Assembly (NCBI GenBank): GCA_964035545.1
Contig: OZ037770.1
Coordinates: forward strand, 2,065,001 to 2,129,000
DNA from: Bugula neritina
Taxonomy: Eukaryota; Bryozoa; Gymnolaemata; Cheilostomatida; Bugulidae
DNA: 64,000 nt
Direction of reading: 5' to 3'
A model generated the notes under the pieces. The model was not told the origin of the DNA, made no database searches, and saw only the letters and a program-made list of their open reading frames with translations. Position numbers and translations under genes: made by a program. Positions 1 through 11,790 of this stretch are shown piece by piece; position 1 is the stretch's first letter; each line of letters starts with the position of its first letter.

Positions 1-2572
1 CAGGTAACAGCGGCCACTGCTGATCTCCCACCAGACTCTGAGGACAGTCATATGACTGAGATGGCACAGTCGACTGCGGTGGGCCCTACCTAGAGACCCG
101 GGAAGTCGGGGGCAGAGCCGCCATGGCCACAGACTGTCACTTGTTGAGAATGTGGCAGTAGCGGGCACCTCCGCAAGGGGCACCCTCTGACGCGGGGGAA
201 GTAAACTCTCGCAGCTCACGGGTGTTTCCATCAACTGTGGGCCGGAGATAAGACTCCCACCGCAGCGGAACTGCCAGCAGTTCATACAGACGCGGCGTAC
301 GCTCTCACCAGAGTTGAAAGTACCAAGAAGAACAGGCAAGCTGTACGGCCAGCATGCTACTCTCACTGTGCCACACCTGAACCGCTTTGGCGAGTTGCAA
401 AAGTCACACTCTGATGACGAGTAGAGACAAAACCTAACATCTGGTAGAATATCTTCCTATCTCGAAGACTTGTCCGTAACCGCTGAGCGCAGGCCCAACC
501 TAAACTCAAAGCAAGAGATGTATCCCCTGCAAAAACAAACTGCACTAGAAGGGTATGAGCACAATCCTACAGTAGCAGATATTTTTTACCCGGCAAGATA
601 GCCAATAAAGCTGTCACCTTCCTGCTAGATTCCGAGTGTGCCACTAACGAATTGAGTCGCCAGCTCTTTGACAACCTCAGCGCCAGACGAAGGGGAACAT
701 GGCACGTTGGCAGACTGGTAGTGTTCTTTTGTACGGCATAATTGAGTTGACTGGCAGAGTCCGTAATCAAGCGATTCACGAGAAATTCATAGTCAGTCAA
801 CTCAAAGAGGATGCTATTTTCCGGATGCCATTCTTAATAAGACACGGATGCTATATTGGTTTTAGCAAATATGCGGTTGTTATGGCTGGTTGGGAGCTCA
901 CCTGTGTTCACAAGTTTGGCTGTTTGCATGTGGTGAGGGCACATGTATATGTAGGGTAGTACGGAGCTATATGATACCTGGACGCTCCCGTGTCACCATT
1001 CACTGCAGGGTGAATAGTAGACAGAACTCAGAACTAGGGCTGGTAGAGGACGCTAAGGAAAAGATCCAACTCGCCAGCAACTTAAATCAACTGAAAACGC
1101 AAAAGAAGATTTTAGTGCAGTGTGTAAACCTTTTCACGGAGCCAGTAGAGTTTTTGGCTGAGTCCATAGTGGGCCGATTCACTGAGTTCAAAAAGGAGAT
1201 GTAGTGCCATTGTTGGGCAAGACAGCAGAGACCCCCGTCGAACCCCTAAGGGAGGTGGGGACCAGTTCAGAGTTTATTTAGGGACTTGTACAAAAAAACC
1301 TGTCGAGACTCATGCATGAGTGATGATGAATGCCCGGCTATAGACATGTTTAGCAGTGGGGACTATGATGTGGGTCTGACTCAGGCTGTCTGCCACGAGA
1401 TTCCCCTGGGCTGCAAAAGGACAGTCCCGATTCAGCAACGTACTCGTAAGTTGGAGCCGGAAAAAAAGAAGGAAGTGAGCCAACAAGTCTTGGATTTTCT
1501 AGATTGTGGTCTCATAGTCATGGTCAGCACATAGTTCTTGTAGCTCGCCGATCGTTTTGGTCAGGGAGAACGGCGGGAGTTGGCGGTTCTGTGTATATTA
1601 CCGCAAGCTCAATTGTGTAACCATGCAGGACGCATACCCTTTTACCCATATCAATGAGTTCATGGACGCCCTGGCCGGTAGCAAGTACTTCAGCACTCAG
1701 GACTTGGCTAGCGGGCACTGGCAGGTCTCCATTAGTTTTGACGCCCAGGAAAAGACTGTGTTTATAACGAGGGACGGGCTTTGGAAATGGATGGTGTTGC
1801 TGTTTGGCTTGACCTCCGCCCGGCTACTTTCCAGAGACTAATGGAGCAGGTTTCCAGTGGGCTTCATTGAAAAACACTGCTCATCTACCTAGAGGGCATC
1901 ATCGTAATCTCTCTAGACTTCGCGACTCATATCAGTCATCTGAGAGAGGTTTTCTATCAACTCAGAGGTGCCGATCTGCAGCTGAAACTCTCTCTAAGTG
2001 TGATCTGTTATAGCCGTAGTTTATGTTCCTGGGTCACACCGTGGGCCGTAACGGTGTGGCGACAGACCCTGACAAGGTACGGGCAGTAGAAGACAGGATC
2101 ATGCCAAAGGATTTGACCAAACTCTAGGTAATCTTGGGCCTGGTAGGATACTACAGACAGTACATACCTGACTGCGGGAATAGCACAGCTGTTAAATCAG
2201 CTCATCGCAAAAGGGCTCCAATGGCAGACGGCCCCAGCTGAACAGCAGACATTTGACTGCCTCAAGGGTTGCGTGCTCAGAGCGCCTGTCTTGGCCTACC
2301 CCAATCCTGCACGGGAATACATCCCGGACACTGATGCCAGCGACCACAATGTGTGTGCCGTTCTGTGGCAGATTTGGGAGGTCGGAAGGTAGTCGTTGCT
2401 TACTACAACAAAGCCCTCTCCGCCGCCGAGAAGAATTACCGTATCACCAGGAAGGAGCTCTTGGCAGTAATTAAGCGGTGAAACACTTTCAATTTTATCT
2501 CTACGGCAGACTGTTCTGGCTGCAGATGAAGTATGCCTCATTGATTTAGTTGTGTAACAGGGCTGAGCATTC
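1..2572 (+). pseudogene. Ty3/gypsy-1, 5' half: gag-like, protease, RT and RNase H, decayed
   Basis: Bases 1-560 lie where gag would be but give no recognisable protein. Around 590-960, in broken frames, is an aspartic-protease-like stretch (TFLLDSECATNELSRQLFDN in one frame). The active-site D-S/T-G reads DSE at 628-636, so it is inactive. At 1286-1534 is the segment that normally precedes RT. At 1557-1841 are RT motifs (GGSWRFCVYYRKLN, then ALAGSKYFSTQDLASGHWQV, then a GLTSA-like stretch). The catalytic Y-x-D-D reads YLEG at 1886-1897. RNase H-like sequence follows at about 2170-2570 with frameshifts and a stop. Layout is as known for Ty3/gypsy pol. Breaks in all domains make this a dead copy. 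The left end lies outside the window. Confidence 0.85.
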
Positions 2573-2574
2573 TA

Positions 2575-3332
2575 CACAGGATAGTTAAGGGCAACCTTTT
2601 AGCTGCAACTGCCTTGCTGAGGTTTGCATTGTAATCATATAAGAATTCAGTACCAGTAAAATAAAATCTCACCTAATTGTGCTAGAATCAAAATTTAAAA
2701 ACTATGTTGTAGATCTTGTTTTTCCCCAGTGCAACTTTTTTGGAAATTTTAATTTTCATTTTTTTTTGCAAAGTTATAGACAAAAAACTGCCCAATTTTG
2801 GCCAATTTTGCCAGAAAAGCTGACTTTTCAGTACCAGTAAAATATCTCAGCAGCAAAACATGATATTTGAATAAAAATTGCACTGCTGGAATCCTGAGAT
2901 ATTTCTCCAGTGCAACTTTTTTTCATTTTTCCAATAACTCTGCTAGATTGCCCATAAATTGGTGATTTATACACTGAAAATGCCATATTTTTTCATAAGA
3001 AACTAGCAGCACGCAGTGCTTCACGCTTCAATGAGCACTTAGGGATGAGAAGATATTGACGCGTACATGCCAATTATAGGCTTGCTAGCTGGCAGGCTAT
3101 TATGAATAGCTCGCTTTGTACTTTGTTTATGTAGCACCCATAATGGAATGTTGATAGATAACGCAGCTCTAATGAAGGTTGCTGCTCATTGGCTGTAGTT
3201 TAATCTTAGGCTAAAGAAATGCAAGTAGGCAACACGCATACCACCCGCAGAGCAATATTATTCAAGAACCTGAACTACATTTTGAGAGAAAATAATGATA
3301 TTCTTAGTGAGGATGCCCTTAACTATCTTGTG
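2575..3332. mobile_element. MITE-1 (TA-flanked, 758 bp) nested in gypsy-1
   Basis: The terminal inverted repeats are CACAGGATAGTTAAGGGC-like; the right end reads TATCTTGTG on the plus strand. It is flanked by TA on both sides (2573-2574 and 3333-3334). Removing the element and one TA rejoins gypsy pol, and the joined sequence aligns with the uninterrupted junction in gypsy-3 near 53950, which proves the insertion. The element is in the opposite orientation to MITE-2, -3 and -4. It has no credible ORF. A TA target and a CA start are typical of Tc1/mariner-like elements; that class assignment is inference. Confidence 0.85.
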
Positions 3333-3334
3333 TA

Positions 3335-5037
3335 GCCAGGTCCCACAGTAGCTTGAAATCCTGGTCGATTTCTCCTACCGGGTTGAACATCGATCCGGGA
3401 AGAAACACGGTAATGCGGCAAAGCCAACGACCAAGCGGAGGATGCAGGCAGTACCCTGGGATTGACAAAAGAGATGGAGAAATGAGGTGGGTACAGCTGG
3501 GAGCATGGCTGGCTGATGCCTGACAGATCTGCCGATGCTGTGCGCATCCTCCCCACCGAATCCGTTTTGACAGATAACGTCACTGAGCTCAGGAAATTCC
3601 AGGAAACCTTGCCTGGAGTAGTGGCCGACAGGTATTGAACCAGAAGGAGGGCATGTAACCCAGCAAGAAGAAACAGTGACAGGGATGCGCCAAATTCTGG
3701 ATGTTCTGGCACCACTGGAACTCCATGCGGATTAACTAGGATGAGCTCCTGACAATCACATTGGCCGCCAACGACAGGCACCCGGAGCGGGAGTGGGCAG
3801 CCTGTTCCTTCACCATCCGTTGAGAGTTGGTTTGGAACACTCACAAGCAGACCCAGGCAGGGTTCCAGCTGTGTTCACAAAGTTGCAACTTCGATGGTAT
3901 TGGCCAAAGATGGGGCGTGACGTGTAGCTCAAAGTGAAGAAGTGTAAAGTCTTCTAGGCCAGTAAGCAAGGCTGACCCCCAGGTGACTCGGGGCAGTGAA
4001 GGCTGTATTCTGGTCATCCATTTTAGGTGGTAACTGTTAATTTGATAGGCCATGGCCCTGACACCCTGAGGCAACAGCTGGATCTTGGTGCTCACAGACC
4101 ACTTTACTCGGTGGGCCAATACCCTTACTATCCCAGACACTTCGACTCCAACTGTGGCCTGGGTGCTTGACCAGAATGTTTTCTGTTATCTCGGCCTCTC
4201 AGAACAGATACATTCGGTCCAAGGTGATCAGTTCCAGTCACAGTTTATGAGCCAGCTTTGTTGCCTTTGTTGAAGAAAGAGAGCAGGACCACCTCATACA
4301 ACCCCCAAGGCAATAGGGTTGTAGAGTGTAACAAACGCATGTTGAAATATGCGCTCCGGAGCCTGCTCCTCAGCCGTGGTCAAAAAAATCTAAATATGGT
4401 ACTTCCGCAAATCATGCAAGTTTACCGCAATACTCCTCACCCTAGCACTGGTGAGACTCTTAACTTCTTGATGCTTGGTCAAGAGACCAGGATCTCTGAC
4501 CACCTGACCTATCATATTCCCTACCATAACAACTCTGTACATGAGTATGTGAGGGATGTGGTAGAGTACAAGAGAGGGCCGCACACAAATTGCTTTGAGA
4601 TAGTACCGATTGAAGACTCTGATGAGCCTCCCCTCAATCATTTGAGGTACTGGGTCTGGATGGCCAACTACCGCAGGCGCCGCGAACAAGTGGCTAAGTT
4701 ACAGCCCAAGTTCGTGGGGTCCTACCTGTTAGCCGAGGCTCTGCCCAATTATATGTACAAAATTGAATGCTCAGGACAAATGTTCATCCAGAATAAGGTT
4801 TGCTTGAAACCGTATTGGGCTAGCTACGATGCGGCAGACAGCAGCGTGAGGGCAGGCATGGCACAGATCGGAGTACAAAGTGGTCGGCAAAACAGGGGTG
4901 TGGTGAGAGATGAGCGGCCACCTCCTCCACCAGAGGAAAGACCGTCGCCTACAATAACCACTCCAGTCTTGCTCCCCCCTGCACCTAATTTGGGCCAAAA
5001 GGTGGGATTCCCCTTTCAGAGAACAATCTCACCCTGA
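3335..5037 (+). pseudogene. Ty3/gypsy-1 integrase, decayed
   Basis: This continues pol after MITE-1. The sequence to about 3960 is full of frame breaks but keeps the RWYWPKMGRDV-like end of the integrase zinc-binding region near 3895-3925. The DDE core follows. The first Asp (LTDHFTRW) is at 4096-4098. The second, normally in H-S-D-Q-G, is Val at 4217-4219. The Glu of NPQGNRVVE is at 4324-4326, in the 259-codon open frame 4258-5037. That frame continues through the C-terminal region (residues about 60-200) and a proline-rich tail (RPPPPPEERPSP). It belongs to the Ty3/gypsy integrase family. The missing Asp and broken N-terminus mean it is not functional. Confidence 0.85.
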
Positions 5038-5082
5038 ACGACACAAAAGCCAGTAGTGCCTCTCCCATTCAGGTGACTCCCC

Positions 5083-6525
5083 GTGGATCCTGCGGATCTA
5101 CCAGAAGAGCCCCCACTGTTTCTGGAAAGATGTCAGCAATTGTGGCAACCCTGCTTTACCTGTAAGACTTTGTCTGTGACTGCCTGCAGAGCGGTAGATC
5201 AACGAGTCAAGCGGTGGGCCTCACTGAAAATTGCCGCGGGCTGCGTGGGAGTTGTGCGGCCAAAGGCGAAAGTGACTTTTGCAAAGGCGGGGCAGTGGGT
5301 AGAATTAATCTGCCAACAGCACGATGCCCCAGTCACTCGCAACAACCATTTTTCCAGCCTTTTCATACTCAGCAGTAGTCAAGGCTGGAAGTATGTCGTA
5401 TGAAACTTATAACTTCACCTCCAATTGTTCAAATATGCTCTCAAATACTGGGTTTAGGGGTTTAGAGTTTAGTCCCCGAGATCTATTATTCTTACTGACA
5501 TTGAAACAGGTCTGCTGATTTTTTTTAGTTAGACTTGCTGGGGACTTTGACAATGGTGAATGGCAACAAAAGCATGGTAGTGGCAAATGATCTATTAGAT
5601 CTTGAGCTAGAATGTAATACTTTCAGTCAGTCTACACCGCTCCCGTCTGTCTTGCAATTGTTGTATCAAGGAGTGCGTAACTATCAGGCTACTCAAAGTC
5701 AAGTTTTACATGAATTACGTTGTAAAAATGTCAATCTAACATTATTTCTGCTGTTTTAGATATCACTGAACCTGCTTCGTCGCCAGACGTCGTTTGGGAC
5801 AATGGTCCAGTGTTATAGCGACAACTCTCTCCTGCCCCTGGTACCAGCTTTTCCTCTTCTCCATAGAAACTACCAACCATATTCTAGCGAGAGATATGCT
5901 GGACATTCGCAGTCACCAAGCAGAAGATCCTACAGGCGAAAAGGTACTCGGAAAATTCACATGTCAATTGTGTCAGCAGATATACGCGACTCTTTGAAGG
6001 TTGAGGGTGCACATGTCCCAGCAGTTTGTGACCACCTTCTGCCCCTACGGTGAGTTTAGTTGTCATAGTGACTACAAACTGTGGCACCAGAATGAGTTGT
6101 TACCAGGGCCATGTCTTTGACGTGGATAAGCCGACTTTTGCTCAATTCTTTGATGTCATCCGTCCTCAAGTGCAAGATCCAAGCAAGTTTGATAGATTGT
6201 CTCGCGGGTTTTCAAATCCTTTCCCATCACAGAAGGACCAGTGTCTATTCCCAATCGGTACCAAAAGGAAGAAGAAGAAATCGGCCGTCTTCCTCCCCCT
6301 CGTCAGTGATGCTGCGATGGCTAGACACCAATGCTACTCCAGCTAGACACCACGATTATACTCAGTAGTCCCATTATCGGGATTCTATTTCATCTGCTCA
6401 ATCTCAGAGGAAAATTAGAAGGACCTCCCCGTTCCCTGTTCCGACGTCCACCCTGGCCCCTGATACTTCCATCCGTTAAGTGGAAACCAGAATTTCTATC
6501 TTGGGGGGCCAGCTATACTGTCTGA
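5083..6525 (+). pseudogene. Extra ORF region of gypsy-1 with C2H2 zinc-finger-like motif
   Basis: Between integrase and the 3' LTR is about 1.5 kb with several overlapping open frames (5083-5403, 5535-5759, 5794-5997, 6050-6346, 6331-6525) in shifted frames, best read as one broken ORF. Near 5950-6110, combining frames, there is a C-x2-C...H arrangement (FTCQLCQQIYATL, then CPYGEFSCHSDYKLWHQNE). A matching stretch (TTCRLCQQIFATP) occurs in gypsy-3 on the minus strand near 52580-52630, so the ORF belongs to the element family. It is not an obvious envelope gene: no signal peptide or transmembrane segment is seen. The role is unknown; nucleic-acid binding is a guess from the finger. Confidence 0.6.
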
Positions 6526-6899
6526 TTCCTCAGGTCTTGGCGGCCACTAATAAACTACATCTCTTGAACTAGTCCTTTAATAAACTAAAAAAAACCAAAT
6601 GCTCGTAAGGCGCCCGTCGCTCACCTGGGTATGCTAAACTCTTTTAGTATAATATATATTTTATATTCTGTTAACTTTTATTCTTTTTGGTAGCAGTTGC
6701 TTACTGCTCATTTCAGAACCCACTTCGTCGACTACAATGTGGGTTATAGCTGTGACACAATTATCTCAATCAAATTCTTTCCAGTCATTTTCCAGTACTT
6801 TTATAATTATCTACCTTTATTTTTTATATATAATACTGCTTTCTACGGCTTTACTCGATTACTGATACTATTCCATATTTTTTGGGATTATCAGAAAGT

Positions 6900-7345
6900 G
6901 GGCTTCCTGCTGGAGGGATGGTGTAATGGTGTAATGGTGTAATGGAGGGGTGGTGTAATGGTTCCCCTGAGGAAGTATACCTCTGAGGGGTATACTTCCT
7001 CAGAGGGACTGAAAAAGTATACTCCTCAGTCCCCCTGCTAAACATGACTTTATAGACTATGGTGAAAATAACATCGAGGACGAGATTTCCGCAAAACCTC
7101 GCAGCTTGTCTATGCGGTACCCTATAATAACTACGGATGACACTGCCGGAACCCTGTGTCATCCAATCAGGATTCACTCTGTATATTTAAGCGACGTCTT
7201 TCACGCTCACAGCAGTCTTGGACAGTACTAATAGATAACTAGTTAACTACATGTAATGCTCTGTCTGATACTTATGTCGCTTTTTACATTGTAATTGTGA
7301 TTGCTTTCATTGTACGTAACTAATTATAATACAGTTATTCATTGA
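6900..7345 (+). repeat. Putative 3' LTR of gypsy-1
   Basis: A purine-rich stretch (CTGGAGGGATGG near 6910-6922) precedes TGTAATGG, repeated several times (6918-6960). The strand then carries a strong hairpin, a TATATTTAA box-like sequence near 7180 and AT-rich DNA to about 7345. Gypsy-3 has a related CTGCTGGAGG purine tract next to its LTR on the minus strand (46570-46590). The partner 5' LTR is outside the window, so both ends are approximate. Confidence 0.5.
6967..7003. repeat. 15-bp perfect hairpin in gypsy-1 LTR
   Basis: CTGAGGAAGTATACC (6967-6981) pairs with GGTATACTTCCTCAG (6989-7003) around a 7-base loop. A third related piece (AAGTATACTCCTCAG) follows at about 7015-7029. Confidence 0.8.
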
Positions 7346-7795
7346 GCACTCAACTAGCTTAGTTGCTTCTATAACTTCACAAGCAGAGATGCTGTAAATA
7401 CCAATGCACAATGATACTTAAATCAGCAGTGCACAAAACTACAACAAATGTTCACAGCTACTTAAGAATTAGAGAAAAAATGAAAGTTTCCCATTTAATG
7501 TATTTTAAAGCACTATTATGTTAGCAATGTAAGTAGCCTTAAATTAATTTTATGCATATATCTACAACATTATTCAGTCACCTGTACACATTAAAAGTAG
7601 AATTTTAAGCTAATAAAAACAAGTCTTATTATAATATTTTTTCTTTACACAAGTTTCAAAAGAATGATATTTCTGTAAGTTAATTATGCTGCTTTACACT
7701 AAGTTGCTTTTACATCGTTTTCAGTCTATAAAAAAATTTAAAGTTAAAAATAATATTTGCTCCCCATGGCACACTTTATGTATGCATTAGATATA
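7346..7795. other. AT-rich sequence, no feature recognised
   Basis: No open frame, RNA gene or repeat could be recognised between the gypsy-1 LTR and MITE-2. Confidence 0.5.
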
Positions 7796-8518
7796 CACAG
7801 GATAGTTAAGGGCATCCTCACTAAGAATATCCTAAATTTCTCTCAAAATGTAGTTCACGTTCTTGAATAATATTGCTCTGCGGGTGGCATGCGTGTTGCC
7901 TACTTGCAGTTGTTTAGCCTAAGATTAAACTACAACCAATAAGCAGCAACCTTCATTAGGGCTGCGTTATCTATCAACATTCCATTATGGGTGCTACATA
8001 AACAAAGTACATAGCGAGCTATTCATTATAGCCTGCCAGCTAGCAAACCTGTAATTATTATGTACGCGCCAACATCTTCTCATCCTTATGTGCTCATTGA
8101 AGCGTGAAGTACTGGGCGCTGCTAGTTTTTTATGAAAAAATATGGCATTTTCAGTGTATAAATCAACAAATTATGAGCAATCTAGCAGAGTTATTGAAAA
8201 AAGAAAAAAATTGCACTGGAGAAATATCTCAGGATTCTAGCAGTGCAATTTCTTTTCAGATATTTTACTGGTACTGAAAAGTCAGCTTTTCAGGCAAAAT
8301 TGGCCAAAATTGGGCATTTTTTTGTCTATAACTTTGCAAAAAAATTGAAAATTGAAATCTACAACATAGAAAAAGAAAATCTACAACATAGTTTTTAAAT
8401 TTTGACTCTAGCACAATTAGGTGAGATTTTATTTTACTGGTACTGAATTCTTATATGATTACAATGCAAACCTCAGCAAGGCAGTTGCAGCTAAAAGGTT
8501 GCCCTTAACTATCCTGTG
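7796..8518. mobile_element. MITE-2 (TA-flanked, 723 bp)
   Basis: The ends read CACAGGATAGTTAAGGGCAT and its inverse ATCCTGTG, with TA on each side (7794-7795, 8519-8520). The interior shares GCGGGTGGCATGCGTGTTGC and TTTTACTGGTACTGAATTC with the other copies. A (TA)n tract follows directly. No transposase ORF. Confidence 0.85.
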
Positions 8519-8522
8519 TATT

Positions 8523-8525
<3 letters not shown>

Positions 8526-8584
<59 letters not shown>
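8526..8584. repeat. (TA)n microsatellite
   Basis: Uninterrupted TA dinucleotides immediately right of MITE-2. Confidence 0.95.
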
Positions 8585-8585
<1 letters not shown>

Positions 8586-8599
8586 CTGTGTTAGGATTG

Positions 8600-9137
8600 T
8601 ATATGTTCATTATAGCTAATCTACTTTGCATACTATATTTGTAACTGCTGCAACACACAGCTTTATAACAGGGCTCGGGTAGAATTTTAAACTTTGAACC
8701 TTTAAGCCAAGCAAGTAATAAGGGTGTGTGTGTTAGGGCAGGGCCACATGAAGCCACTGTTTTTAGTTTGGGTTCAAATTCGTGAAGATCCATTATGAAA
8801 ACAACTGGCTACACAAAGTGTGTTGGCTGCGGAAGTTTGTTCGCTAATGGTGTTATAGTGTTGAGCTTTACTGCTTGTCTATACAGGATTTTTGTTTTCA
8901 TGCATAAAATAAACATTTTTTTTTTACAGCACATGATAAGTAAACAGTTGGCAAGCAAAACCAGGCTAAAATCGGTGCACATGCTTCTAACTGCTAATAA
9001 ACTTGGCTTACTAGAATATATTATATAGTTGTGAACATATTATGTACAATATCTTTTCATTTGATGAAGAGATTATAGTATTTGTCAGATGGATAATGCA
9101 AGGTGCATATCTTATTATTATTCTATTACAAAAGTGG

Positions 9138-9138
<1 letters not shown>
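8600..9138. other. Non-coding, no feature recognised
   Basis: Short open frames exist (for example 8795-9028) but have no recognisable domains, no splice context and no homologue in the window. They are treated as chance. Confidence 0.4.
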
Positions 9139-9187
<49 letters not shown>

Positions 9188-9199
9188 TGTGTGTGTGCG

Positions 9200-9244
<45 letters not shown>

Positions 9245-9318
9245 GCGTGTGTGTGTGCGTGTGTGTGTGCGTGTTTGTGTGCGTGTGTGTGTGCGTGTGT
9301 TGTGTGTGTGTGCGTGTG

Positions 9319-9401
<83 letters not shown>

Positions 9402-9459
9402 TGTGTGCGTGTGTGTGTGCGTGTGTTGTGTGCGTGTGTGTGCGTGTGTGTGTATGTGA
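9139..9459. repeat. (GT)n microsatellite with GC and TT interruptions
   Basis: About 320 bp of GT repeats with patterned GCGTGTGTG and GCGTGTTTG interruptions, suggesting internal higher-order duplication. The Cys/Val-rich open frames across it are artefacts. Confidence 0.95.
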
Positions 9460-11088
9460 AAACACCTTAAACAGCTCTAAGATTGAGGTCTTCCTAACCA
9501 CTTTACTTGGATTTTTTATGTCACATATTATATAATATGTACTTCACTTACTAATTATCAATGTAACACATTTTAATGCCATGACTCAAATGTTATTGCA
9601 TTAGCTAATTTGATCAAAATGGTGTGTAAAACTTGAAAAAAACTACCACAGTATTAAGTTTGTTGAAATTAAATTATCATACAAATATATACTAAAGTAT
9701 TGCACTTTGCAATAAATAAATTCCACTGAATAAATGGTAGGAGTAAGTATTTATATCCCAATACAACAATATTATGTAAATATCATCATATAATCTAAAA
9801 CATGGAATGACCTTATTTTCTATAGAATAGTATAATACAGTGTAATAATGCTTATATATACCGATAATATTTAAATCCCTAGAAAAGGGGTTCAACGTCA
9901 ACAAAACTCTGCAAAGTCTGTTGAGTTTTGTTTCTTTCTCAGCTTTAAAACAGTGTTTAGAAAAATGATTCAATACAGCTATACCATGTACCATGAATTT
10001 TATCAAGGGGTGACATAATTTAGACCTATATATTTAAAGTCCAACAAAGAAGCTTACCTCAGATGCCATGGTTAGCTGGAGGAGGGTTTGAATTCAGAGC
10101 TGATACTTTTCATCCAATCCCGGTCAGGAAGGCTTGACTTCAAAGCTGATGCTTGACTTCAGTGCCGGCCAAAGCAGATATGATTTAGCTAAGCATTAGT
10201 TAAATGTTCCCAGAACAATGTTTATTCAATAAATTCCATCAAATCAAACAACAGCTGAAAAATATAACATGACTGAAATTTGATCATAGCTGATAAAATA
10301 ACTGAGCTCAATTATTCATAGGTAGAGGATCTAAAACACTTTATATTTTAATTAAAAGACGAGAAGTTTTTTATTAGATAAACAAATAGTTCAAAAGGCA
10401 TTTATGCTTATCAAATGGATGTCTACTATATTGTACATATATAATCGCTAATATAAACAATTGAATGCCTGCTGTGTCTGTCATCATATGATGTAAATGT
10501 ATATAGATTAGAGTTACATGTTTGACAGAATCTATCATTTAATGTAACTCAACGCCCTGATGTTATAAACTTACCATCTCTCACTTATACACTCATGCCC
10601 TTGCAGTGGTATTTTCCAATTGCCCTGGACATATACGAAAGCCTCAGTATAATGTATGTATATATATTTTCGCAATATCTACATGTATAGGAACATAGAA
10701 ATGATACCAATGCATGGCATATATGTCACTCCCTGCTTGGTATGTAATACATGGACATAGAGAAGTAAAACCAATTGTAATTAGAACGTGTGGTGTAGGA
10801 AGGCTATTAGCTGGCAACTTTCCAAGTGTTGATTTGCAAATTGACAGAGTGATTGCACAATGTAGCAATTAAACTAGTGCATTAAATAGGTAGGAGTAGA
10901 AACCCATTTTTATGACAAACTGATTAAACTAGTTTTGATAACATTAACATTAACCTTAAGCACGAAATGGGAGTTACATAGATATTTTAAATTAATATAT
11001 AACATTTATAGTTTGAATAGAACTGTTTATCTCATTAACCTTACATAAAACATAGTTTATCAGGTCAACTGGAATCTTATTTTTGACA
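9460..11088. other. AT-rich non-coding, no feature recognised
   Basis: No domain, RNA gene or family repeat could be recognised here. Scattered open frames of 74-104 codons (9692-10006 and 10644-10868, both minus strand) lack coding character. Confidence 0.4.
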
Positions 11089-11137
11089 TTCCTATAATGA
11101 CCTTTCAATGTTCTAGAACATTCAAAGGTCATAGGAA
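11089..11137. promoter_or_regulatory. Imperfect 49-bp palindrome containing a heat-shock-element-like core
   Basis: The two halves are near-inverse around the TCTAGA centre. It includes TTCTAGAACATTC (11111-11123), which fits TTC-nn-GAA-nn-TTC, the known heat-shock factor site, and TGACCT/AGGTCA on the flanks. No promoter or gene is recognised beside it, so a regulatory role is conjecture. Confidence 0.35.
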
Positions 11138-11365
11138 GGTCAGAACTAAAGTTTTAGTGGTAGTGCTATCATAGAATCAGTTAGTTTATTGCAAGGCACT
11201 TGGTGCTATGAGGTTCAGTATATATTTCCTTTCTACTATATAATATACTAAATGGTTAATTAAATCTGAAATAAAATTACATACTTCTCAACATCAATTT
11301 GTATATGAATAGTGTAGACTTTGTAATCTTGTCAACATCACATGACTTTTAGCAGTATATAAACG

Positions 11366-11790
11366 CAGCAGTTGTGACACCTGTGGTCACCTATCAGTAC
11401 GTTAACACAGTAGTTGTGACACTTGCGATCACCTACTATAATATATAGACAGAGCAGTTGTGACACCTGTGATCACCTGTCAGTACGTTAACACAGTAGT
11501 TGTGACACTTGCGATCACCTACTATAATATATAGACAGAGCAGTTGTGACACCTGTGATCACCTGTCAGTACGTTAACACAGTAGTTGTGACACTTGCGA
11601 TCACCTACTATAATATATAGACAGAGCAGTTGTGACACCTGTGATCACCTGTCAGTACGTTAACACAGTAGTTGTGACACTTGTGATCACCTACTATAAT
11701 ATATAGACAGAGCAATTGTGACACCTGTGATCACCTACCAGCATATAAACAGAGCAGTTGTGACACCTGTGATCACCTGTCAGTGTTAAC
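11366..11790. repeat. Minisatellite, 86-bp period (two 43-bp half units)
   Basis: CAGTTGTGACACCTG recurs at 11369, 11455, 11541, 11627 and 11713 (slightly altered), exactly 86 bp apart. Each 86-bp unit holds two related halves ending GATCACCT. The last spacing is 42 bp (11755), a single half unit. Every half contains the palindrome GTGATCAC or a one-base variant. Confidence 0.95.

Noticed and set aside
3323-3844. 173-codon minus-strand frame across integrase
   Set aside because: Antisense to decayed gypsy integrase; no domain, and the opposite strand explains the sequence.
9042-9535. Cys-Val repeat open frames at 9.1-9.5 kb
   Set aside because: They are translations of a (GT)n microsatellite.
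11366-11790. CRISPR-like array
   Set aside because: Repeats are adjacent 43/86-bp units without unique spacers; this is a eukaryotic minisatellite.
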